From NCBI GenBank assembly GCA_003222235.1, contig QHVD01000169.1, forward strand, positions 1-5,580: DNA of 5,580 bases, given 5' to 3'. Numbering within the stretch: position 1 is the stretch's first letter; every line of letters begins with the position of its first letter. The notes under the pieces are model-generated. The model saw only the letters and a list, made by a program, of their open reading frames with translations. It had not been told where the DNA came from and did not search any database. A program made the translations under genes and the position numbers. Below, one piece after another: positions 1 to 5,205 of this stretch. The DNA is from Gemmatimonadota bacterium. Its GTDB lineage: Bacteria; Gemmatimonadota; Gemmatimonadetes; Gemmatimonadales; GWC2-71-9.

Positions 1-1148
1 ATCACCACGAGGTCCGCCCGCTTCCCCACGGCGAGCGACCCGATCTCATCCTCGAGCCCGAGCGCCCGCGCCCCGCCCAGGGTCGCGAGCTCGAGCACGG
101 CTCCGGCCGGCAACACGTCCGCGCCGAGCCGGGGCTTCTGGATCAGCGCCGCGAGCCGCATCTCCGCGAAGACGTCGAGCCGGTTGTTGCACGGGGCGCC
201 GTCGGCGCCGAGCGCGACCCGGCAGCCGGCACCAAGCATCTCCGGCACCCGCGCCACCCCGCTGCCGAGCTTCAGATTGGATGACGGACAGTGCACCACA
301 TTCGTGCCCTGGCGGGCCAGCGCCGCGATCTCGTGCGGCTCGACCCACACGCAGTGCGCTAGCGCCGCACGCGTTCCAGAGACTCCAACCGAGTCGAGAT
401 ACGCGATTTCCTCCATCCCCGTGGTCCGGAGCACCATCTCGCGCTCCACGATCGTCTCGGCGGCATGGGTGTGGACCTGCGCGCCGAAGCGTTCGGCGAG
501 GTCGCTCGCGGCGCGCAGGAGCAGTCCCGAGCAGCTGGGCACGAAGCGGGGAGCGAAACACACCCGCAGCCGGCCGCCCGCCGCGCCGTGCCAGCGTTGC
601 GCCAGCCGCTCCGCCTCCGCCAGGGCGTCGTCCGTCGGCTCCACCAGCTCGAGCGGCGCCCCCGCCGGTTGCGCGTCCATCAGGCACTTGCCCGCGGTGG
701 CGCGGATGCCGATCCGCTCGAGCGCTCGAAAAGCGGCGTCCGTGTGCCGCACCGTCTCCATGTCGAGGATGGCGGTCGTCCCGCCCAGCAGCAGCTCCGC
801 GCCGCCCAGCATGGCGGACCAGTACACGCTCTCGTCGGTGTGCGCCGCCTCGAGGGGCCAGATGCGCCGTACGAGCCACTCCTCGAGTCGCAGGTCGTCG
901 GCGAGCCCGCGAAACAGCGTCTGGCAGAGGTGGATATGGGCCTGGATCAGCCCGGGAATGATGAGACACCCCGCGCAATCGCGGACCGCAACCTGTTCCC
1001 CAGTGCGATCCGTCCGACCGCCCGACGGCCCGATCGCCTCGATTCTCCCCGCCCGCACGACCACGTCGGCCCGCATCACCCGCCAGCCGCCCTCGTGCAG
1101 CAAGACGTCGCCGCCCGCGAGCACCAGGTCCGCAGGGGCAGCCAGCAC
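1..1148 (-). CDS. Metal-dependent amidohydrolase (COG0402 aminohydrolase / nucleoside deaminase type), 3' end cut by window edge
   Basis: The visible 382 codons encode the N-terminal and central parts of an amidohydrolase-superfamily enzyme of the SAH/MTA deaminase, 5'-deoxyadenosine deaminase and chlorohydrolase group, expected to be cytosolic and to remove an amino (or chloro) group from a purine or triazine-like ring. Residues 1-60 form the small beta-sandwich start; the barrel opens with PGLIQAHIHLCQTLFRG. Metal ligands are visible as H71 and H73 (HxH), H228 (in HTHAAE, with E231 as probable acid/base), H265 (ALAHC) and D316 (LGADGAP). The final strand GSLAVGKRADLVVI shows that only some tens of residues are missing. 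Family members are usually about 430-470 residues. The start is a GTG five bases after the upstream lipoprotein stop; no Shine-Dalgarno is visible, so translation probably depends on coupling. The frame is open further upstream, so the start is not certain. The stretch around the HxH motif resembles 5'-deoxyadenosine deaminase-like proteins, but the substrate cannot be fixed from sequence alone. Confidence 0.93.
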   Translation of the reverse strand, partial: MLAAPADLVLAGGDVLLHEGGWRVMRADVVVRAGRIEAIGPSGGRTDRTGEQVAVRDCAGCLIIPGLIQAHIHLCQTLFRGLADDLRLEEWLVRRIWPLEAAHTDESVYWSAMLGGAELLLGGTTAILDMETVRHTDAAFRALERIGIRATAGKCLMDAQPAGAPLELVEPTDDALAEAERLAQRWHGAAGGRLRVCFAPRFVPSCSGLLLRAASDLAERFGAQVHTHAAETIVEREMVLRTTGMEEIAYLDSVGVSGTRAALAHCVWVEPHEIAALARQGTNVVHCPSSNLKLGSGVARVPEMLGAGCRVALGADGAPCNNRLDVFAEMRLAALIQKPRLGADVLPAGAVLELATLGGARALGLEDEIGSLAVGKRADLVV

Positions 1149-1153
1149 GGGGG

Positions 1154-1675
1154 TCAGGTCGTGATCCGCGGCTGCGCGCTGCTGGTATCGTCCGGTAGGT
1201 CGAAGTAGGCGCGCAGCTCGTCCATCAGCTCGTCGTCGGGGTAGACGCCCGTGAGAATCCGCTCGGGACCGCCCGGGTCGACGAGCAGGTACCCAAAGGG
1301 ATAGTCGAGGCCGGACAAGAGAATCGGCCGAAACCGCTTGTTGGGAAGCGTGACGTATACCGTGTCGCTGTTCGTCGCGAGCAGCTTGATGCCGGCGCCC
1401 TCGAGGGCGGGTGCGACCTGCTCCGTGGAATACTTGAGGTCGTCGAACGCCGCGGCCTGGTCGTCGGCGCTCAGCGTGTCGGCCGCCTTGAGCCAGAAGA
1501 GCAGGACGCTCGGCTCCCCGATAAAGCGCGCTCCGGAGAGGGCGCTCGAGCCCGAGTCCCGGGGCACGAGCTGCGCGAGATCCAGCGCGTCGACTCGAGG
1601 CGTCCCATTGCTCGGAGAGCGCGCCCGACAGGCAGTTGCCGCGAGCGCGAACACCAGCAACGTGGCATTCCTCAT
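1154..1675 (-). CDS. Secreted lipoprotein, 173 aa, possible cysteine-less thioredoxin-like fold
   Basis: The reading frame is open much further upstream, through the antisense of the cytochrome gene, but the true start is the ATG at 1675. It begins a short lipoprotein signal peptide (MRNATLLVFALAATAC) with C16 as the likely lipidated residue; the lipobox A-T-A-C is weak at -3, with the hydrophobic run just before it. A Ser/Pro-rich linker follows to about residue 50. Residues 52-160 look like an alpha/beta domain: EPSVLLFWL sits where thioredoxins have their first core strand and W-C-x-x-C, and YPFGYLLVDPGG followed by a G-V-Y turn and a C-terminal helix resembles the cis-Pro/beta-hairpin end of thioredoxin or TlpA proteins. 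The mature protein contains no cysteine except C16, so disulfide chemistry is not expected. The fold call is inference; I recognise no specific family. It heads a probable two-gene operon with the amidohydrolase and is divergent from the cytochrome b gene. Confidence 0.85.
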   Translation of the reverse strand: MRNATLLVFALAATACRARSPSNGTPRVDALDLAQLVPRDSGSSALSGARFIGEPSVLLFWLKAADTLSADDQAAAFDDLKYSTEQVAPALEGAGIKLLATNSDTVYVTLPNKRFRPILLSGLDYPFGYLLVDPGGPERILTGVYPDDELMDELRAYFDLPDDTSSAQPRITT

Positions 1676-1690
1676 ACTCGGAAATATATT
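1662..1690 (+). promoter_or_regulatory. Candidate leaderless promoter for the cytochrome b - Moco oxidoreductase operon
   Basis: On the plus strand a -35-like GTGGCA (1662-1667, 4 of 6 matches to TTGACA) is followed by a 17-base spacer and TATATT (1685-1690, 5 of 6 matches to TATAAT). Six bases then separate the -10 box from the ATG at 1697, so the predicted transcription start coincides with the start codon. No purine-rich ribosome binding site precedes that ATG. The -10 box shares the palindrome AATATATT (1683-1690) with the opposite promoter, so the two polymerases would compete for the same DNA. Confidence 0.55.
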
Positions 1691-1710
1691 CGACCGATGC
1701 CCGACGTCCC
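1683..1710 (-). promoter_or_regulatory. Candidate leaderless promoter for the lipoprotein-amidohydrolase operon
   Basis: Read on the minus strand, TATATT (1688 to 1683) matches the sigma-70 -10 consensus at 5 of 6 positions and is followed by 7 bases before the ATG at 1675, so transcription would begin at or next to the start codon. A weak -35 candidate, GGGACG (1710 to 1705, 3 of 6 matches), lies 16 bases upstream, inside the first codons of the divergent cytochrome gene. No Shine-Dalgarno is visible before the ATG, which agrees with a leaderless transcript. Prediction from pattern only. Confidence 0.5.
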
Positions 1711-2419
1711 TGCCCCGGCGCGTTCCCCTGCCGCTGCGCCTCCCGCTGCAGCGCCGCGCGGCCCGGTTCGCCGCCACCATTGGGTCGTGCGCCTCACCCA
1801 CTGGGTGACCGTGCTCACACTCGCCGGTATGATCGCGAGCGGCCTCCAGATCTACGAGGCGTACGCCCGCTTCGGAAGCCGCGGAGGCCCGTTCTTCCCG
1901 AGCCCCTTCGACGACGCCCACTTCCCCGCCTGGAGCCGCCTCGGCGGCTGGCTGGCCGGCGCGCTCAACTGGCATTTCGCGCTGATGTGGCCCCTCGTGA
2001 CCGTGGGCCTCCTCTACCTGGGCTATCTCGTGCGGAACGGCGAATGGCGGGCGTTGTTGTTCCGCCCCCGCGACGTGCGCGGGGCGATCGCAATGGCGAA
2101 GTATTACCTCCGCCTCCGCAAGGACCATCCGCCGCAGGGCAAACACAACCCGCTCCAGAAGCTCGCGTACACGAGCATTTACTTCCTGGGGGTGCTGGCG
2201 GTGCTCACCGGGCTCGCGATCTACAAGCCGCTCCAGTTTGGCTGGCTGACCGCGCTGTTCGGTGGGTTCCAGGCGGCACGTTACTGGCACTTTTGGATCG
2301 TGTGGATCTTTGTCGGTTTCACGATCACCCACGTGATCCTCGTGTTCGCCGTGGATCCGGCCTCACTACGGGCGATGATCACCGGCTGGTATCGGGGGAG
2401 GTTCCCGAGCCGTGACTGA
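1697..2419 (+). CDS. Four-helix membrane cytochrome b (cytochrome b561 / Ni,Fe-hydrogenase cytochrome b type)
   Basis: A 240-residue integral membrane protein that probably carries two b hemes and passes electrons between the quinone pool and a periplasmic partner. After an Ala/Pro-rich cytoplasmic start (1-22) and a basic stretch (RRHH), four hydrophobic helices lie at roughly 34-53, 91-111, 156-176 and 198-218. The Arg/Lys-rich loop between helices 2 and 3 (about 112-155) puts both termini in the cytoplasm by the positive-inside rule. Candidate heme ligands are H35 (RLTHW), H93 (NWHF), H198 (YWHF) and H212 (ITHV). Their depths suggest a periplasmic-side pair H93/H198 and a cytoplasmic-side pair H35/H212; this pairing is inference. 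The size and the HNPLQKLAY segment leading into helix 3 fit the bacterial cytochrome b family found with hydrogenases and molybdoenzymes. The gene overlaps the downstream Moco enzyme by 8 bases, making that protein the obvious partner. Confidence 0.92.
   Translation: MPDVPAPARSPAAAPPAAAPRGPVRRHHWVVRLTHWVTVLTLAGMIASGLQIYEAYARFGSRGGPFFPSPFDDAHFPAWSRLGGWLAGALNWHFALMWPLVTVGLLYLGYLVRNGEWRALLFRPRDVRGAIAMAKYYLRLRKDHPPQGKHNPLQKLAYTSIYFLGVLAVLTGLAIYKPLQFGWLTALFGGFQAARYWHFWIVWIFVGFTITHVILVFAVDPASLRAMITGWYRGRFPSRD
2395..2401 (+). promoter_or_regulatory. Ribosome binding site supporting the GTG start at 2412
   Basis: The purine run GGGGAGG, containing GGAGG at 2397-2401, lies inside the end of the cytochrome gene, with 10 bases between it and the GTG at 2412. 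This is the clearest Shine-Dalgarno in the window. It supports a GTG start overlapping the cytochrome stop (TGA at 2417-2419), and hence translational coupling. Confidence 0.6.
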
Positions 2420-3161
2420 AACCGCGACGCCACGGCGCCACGACGCCACGAGACAAGGGCTGGACCGGCGGGCGTTTGTGCAGCTCGCCGTGGCGGGTGG
2501 CGCCGCGTCCCTCGCTGCGGCGTGCGGGTGGGACGGCGGCAATGCGATTCGACCGGGGCTGCTCGATATCAGCCGCGTCAACGACTGGGTGGGCGAAAAG
2601 ATCCTCTTCTCCCCCACGCGTCTCGCGCGGACGTACAGTCCCGCCGAGCGGAGCGCGATGCTGCCGAGCTACTTCATCTCCGCCATGATGCCGATGCTGG
2701 TGAACCCGAGCGCCTGGCGGCTCCGAGTGGACGGGCTCGTGCGCCAGCCCCTCGAGCTGTCGGTCGACGACCTCATGCGCATGCCGCCCGTGTCGTACAC
2801 GGTGAAGCACACTTGCGTCGAAGGCTGGTCGGCGATCGCCACGTGGCACGGGGTGCCCGTGTCGGCGATCGTGGAGTACTGCCGGCCGCTCCCCACGGCC
2901 AGATACATCAACTTTGTGTCGTTCGACTCGGGCTACTCGAACGGCTGGGACCTGGCCAGCGCCCTGCACCCGCAGACCATCCTTGCCTACGGAATGAACG
3001 ACCAGCCGTTGACGCCCGCGCACGGCGCTCCGCTGCGTCTCTATTCGCCCACGAAGTTGGGATACAAGCTGACCAAGTACCTCGTGTCGATGACGTTCAC
3101 GGAGAGGAGACCGGGCGGGTACTGGGAGGATCAGGGATATCCCTGGTTTGGAGGGATCTAA
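2412..3161 (+). CDS. Tat-exported molybdopterin-dependent oxidoreductase, sulfite oxidase / YedY-like fold, probable lipoprotein
   Basis: A 249-residue enzyme with a sulfite-oxidase-type molybdenum cofactor domain, acting on the outer face of the cytoplasmic membrane. The start is the GTG overlapping the cytochrome stop. Residues 1-38 are a Tat signal: twin arginines R19-R20 in DRRAFVQ, a hydrophobic stretch, and a lipobox LAAAC ending at C38, so the protein is probably exported folded and lipid-anchored. The Moco domain starts near residue 84. VKHTCVEGWS gives C135 as the expected molybdenum ligand, followed by the family-typical WHGVPVS; FDSGYSNGWD, the LTPAHGAPLRL stretch (H204) and KLGYKLTKYLV (215-225) are the other usual cofactor-pocket segments. 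It lacks the C-terminal dimerisation domain of true sulfite oxidases, so it resembles the short MsrP/YedY-like and related single-domain group. The substrate is unknown. The partner cytochrome is a b561/hydrogenase type, not recognisably the YedZ/MsrQ heme protein, so I do not call this methionine sulfoxide reductase. Confidence 0.93.
   Translation: MTETATPRRHDATRQGLDRRAFVQLAVAGGAASLAAACGWDGGNAIRPGLLDISRVNDWVGEKILFSPTRLARTYSPAERSAMLPSYFISAMMPMLVNPSAWRLRVDGLVRQPLELSVDDLMRMPPVSYTVKHTCVEGWSAIATWHGVPVSAIVEYCRPLPTARYINFVSFDSGYSNGWDLASALHPQTILAYGMNDQPLTPAHGAPLRLYSPTKLGYKLTKYLVSMTFTERRPGGYWEDQGYPWFGGI
3128..3149. repeat. Perfect 14-base palindrome with flanking wobble pairs at the end of the Moco gene
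   Basis: CAGGGATATCCCTG (3132-3145) is a perfect inverted repeat. In RNA it could form a five-pair stem with an AUAU loop, extended by U-G, A-U and two G-U pairs out to 3128-3149. It lies 10 bases before the stop codon at 3159-3161 and about 40 bases before the end of the convergent kinase gene. No U-tract follows on either strand, so it is not a standard intrinsic terminator. It lies within codons for Gln-Gly-Tyr-Pro-Trp and may be coding coincidence. Confidence 0.35.
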
Positions 3162-3189
3162 AGGCTAGACGCACAGACGGACCAGACTC
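3162..3189. other. Short convergent intergenic gap without a recognisable terminator
   Basis: These 28 bases separate the stop of the Moco oxidoreductase (TAA, plus strand) from the stop of the kinase (TAG, minus strand). I see no GC-rich stem followed by a T-run in either direction. The only regularity is AGAC three times (3167, 3175, 3184), too short to interpret. The convergent transcripts therefore probably overlap at their 3' ends. Confidence 0.6.
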
Positions 3190-5205
3190 CTAACCGATCA
3201 CCGCAAGCGCATCGTGCATCCCCGCGGCAGTTTGATACCTGTCGGCGGGTTGTTTCGCCATGGCCTTCAATATCACCGCTGCCAGCGACTGCGGCACTTC
3301 CGCGTTGATCGTCCTCGGGTCGGGCGGCGGCTCCTCGAGACGTTTCGCCATCAGCGCGTACATCGACTCGGCCTCGAACGGCAGCCGCCCGGTGAGGCAC
3401 TCGAACAGCACCACGCCCGCCGAGTAGAGGTCGCTCCGCGCGTCGAGCTCCATACCGGAGATCTGTTCCGGCGACATGTAGTCGGGCGTGCCGATCGTCA
3501 TCCCGTCCTGCGTCAGCCCCTTCCCCTGGGGCGCGGTCGCGAGCCGGGCGATGCCGAAGTCCATCACCTTCAGAAACCCGGTCGGCTCCACGACCATGTT
3601 CTGCGGCTTGATGTCGCGATGGATGATGCCCTGCTCGTGCGCCACCTCGAGCGCCCGGCACAGCTGCTTGCCGACGGTGAGCGTCACCGCGACCGGCAGG
3701 TGCCCGCGGCTCGCGATCAGGTCCTTGAGTGACGTGCCTTCCACGTACTCCATGGTGAGGTAGTACATGCCGTCCGCCTCGCCCAGGTCGTACGTGCGCA
3801 CGACGTTTCGGTGCGCAATCTTCCGGGCGAGGCGGATTTCCTGCTTGAAGCGCTCGAGCGCGACCCCGTCGCCGGCGAGCGCCTCGGGCCGGAGCGTCTT
3901 GATCGCGACCGGCTCCTGCAGCTCGCGGTCGAAGGCCCGGTACACCACGCCCATCCCACCCGCCCCGAGCACGTCCTTGACCTCGTACCGATTCGCGAAC
4001 AGCGTGCCGGGCCGGAGCGCATCGCCTGCCCCGGCGAGCGTCGGCCGGCTGGCGACGTCGCGCACCGTCGTCCCCGCGGCCGCGAACTCGACGAGCGCGG
4101 CCTTCTCCTTCAGGTCCTCGACCAGGCTCTTGAACGCGCGGGCGAGCACGCCGATCTCGCCCCCGCCTCCCACATCGATGGCGACGCTGTAGTCGCCGTC
4201 CTGCACGCGGCGCGTCGCGAGCGCGAGCCGCCGCACGGGACCGGCGATCTGGCGAGCCAGCCCCCAGGCCGACACGAGCGCCAGGGCGAGTCCCAGGACC
4301 ACGGCAAGGCCCATCGTGCGCCGCAGCGCCCGGAACGCGCCGAGCTCCCGGTCGTGCGAGCGGAACGCCACGAACCCGCCGAACACGTCGCCGCCTGCGG
4401 ACCGGATTGGAGACGCGAGTCCGATCAGGCGCTCCCCGGCGACGTCCGCCGCCAGCTCCGTCCCGGCGCTGTCGCGCCCCAACGCCCGCACCGCGACCGT
4501 GTCCGCCACCACCGCCGCCGCAATCTCCTGCTTCGGCAGCGTGCTGCCCACGACGTACGGCCGGTCGAGCGTGTCGAGCCCGAAAAACACCACATCCGTC
4601 GTCGTGGCCTGCTTGATCGACTGCGCCAGCGTGTCGTCGATTGCGTAGGCGGCGACGAGCGCTCCCTGCGTCGCCTCGCGGGGCGAGGCCCGGAGCGGGA
4701 CCCCGACCGCCATGTAGAGCTTGTGCATGCGCTCGTCGATCCAGGCGCCCTGCGTCTCGTCGCCGGAGAGCGCGTCGGCGATCAGCGCGCCGCGAGACAG
4801 ATCGATGTCCGATTGCGCGGGATCGTCGGTGCGGGCGATCAGGATGCCCCGGTCGTTCGTCACGAGCACCCACGCGGCTCCGAGGAGGTGCCGGTGTTCC
4901 TCGGCCTGATCGAGCACGTCGGCGCGCTTGGAGCGCTTGAGCAGCTGCTCGCGGAGCTGGGGGACCTGGGCGCTTACCTGGCTCATCCCCGCGAACGCGG
5001 CCGTCCGCGCGGCCAGATACGCCTCCACGCCGCGCCGCACCCCCGCCAGGGCGCGCCGGATCGATTCGTCGGCGGTGCGGTTCGCCTGCAGCGAAGTCAG
5101 CCCGAACGTCACGCCGAGCACTGCCACCACGAGCAACGTCGCGGCGAGGAAGATCCTGGCGGCGAGGCCGAGCCGTACCGGCCTAGTAGCGCTCGACTCC
5201 GGCAT
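3190..5205 (-). CDS. Membrane receptor Ser/Thr protein kinase: TM - Cache-like sensor - TM - HAMP - kinase
   Basis: A 671-residue signalling protein. Helix 1 lies at about 14-36. Residues 37-295 form an extracytoplasmic sensor with a Cache/PAS-like pattern (AAWVLVTNDRGILIARTDD; LYMAVGVPL; GALVAAYAIDD; FGGFVAF). Helix 2 is about 298-318, followed by a HAMP domain, roughly 316-368 (P323, G349-E350-I351-G352 signature). After a 40-residue linker comes a complete Hanks-type kinase: glycine loop GAGGMGVVY (414-422), K436 in VAIK, helix-C E456, HRD at 529-531 with K533 and N536, DFG at 549-551, APE-like SPE at 578-580 and R656. All catalytic residues are present, and the RD arginine suggests control by activation-loop phosphorylation (T565, T570, T573 available). 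Most bacterial receptor kinases have the kinase N-terminal and the sensor C-terminal; here the order is that of a histidine kinase. The ATG lies 23 bases inside the end of the cupredoxin gene; a weak AGGA (5220 to 5217) is 11 bases upstream. The ligand and protein substrates are unknown. Confidence 0.95.
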   Translation of the reverse strand: MPESSATRPVRLGLAARIFLAATLLVVAVLGVTFGLTSLQANRTADESIRRALAGVRRGVEAYLAARTAAFAGMSQVSAQVPQLREQLLKRSKRADVLDQAEEHRHLLGAAWVLVTNDRGILIARTDDPAQSDIDLSRGALIADALSGDETQGAWIDERMHKLYMAVGVPLRASPREATQGALVAAYAIDDTLAQSIKQATTTDVVFFGLDTLDRPYVVGSTLPKQEIAAAVVADTVAVRALGRDSAGTELAADVAGERLIGLASPIRSAGGDVFGGFVAFRSHDRELGAFRALRRTMGLAVVLGLALALVSAWGLARQIAGPVRRLALATRRVQDGDYSVAIDVGGGGEIGVLARAFKSLVEDLKEKAALVEFAAAGTTVRDVASRPTLAGAGDALRPGTLFANRYEVKDVLGAGGMGVVYRAFDRELQEPVAIKTLRPEALAGDGVALERFKQEIRLARKIAHRNVVRTYDLGEADGMYYLTMEYVEGTSLKDLIASRGHLPVAVTLTVGKQLCRALEVAHEQGIIHRDIKPQNMVVEPTGFLKVMDFGIARLATAPQGKGLTQDGMTIGTPDYMSPEQISGMELDARSDLYSAGVVLFECLTGRLPFEAESMYALMAKRLEEPPPDPRTINAEVPQSLAAVILKAMAKQPADRYQTAAGMHDALAVIG

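Noticed and set aside
46..978. 310-codon minus-strand frame and several plus-strand frames over the amidohydrolase
   Set aside because: All are Arg/Ala-rich without motifs, whereas the adjacent minus-strand frame carries all amidohydrolase metal ligands in order.
1676..2332. N-terminal extension of the lipoprotein frame back to 2332
   Set aside because: The extension runs antisense through the cytochrome b gene and has disordered Glu/Arg-rich composition. The ATG at 1675 begins a proper lipoprotein signal peptide, so it is the real start.
2425..2450. GCCACG repeated three times with 8-base period (2429, 2437, 2445)
   Set aside because: It falls in codons of the n-region of the Tat signal, where Thr/Arg/His/Asp/Ala-rich composition is tolerated. 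It is too short and too GC-biased to argue for a regulatory repeat.
3167..3187. AGAC three times in the convergent gap
   Set aside because: A four-base word repeated three times in a small gap is not distinguishable from chance, and the spacing is not constant (8 and 9 bases).
3158..4873. 571-codon minus-strand frame within the kinase gene
   Set aside because: It is the +1-type shadow of the kinase: low-complexity Arg/Gly/Ala sequence with no domain, overlapping a frame with full kinase motifs.
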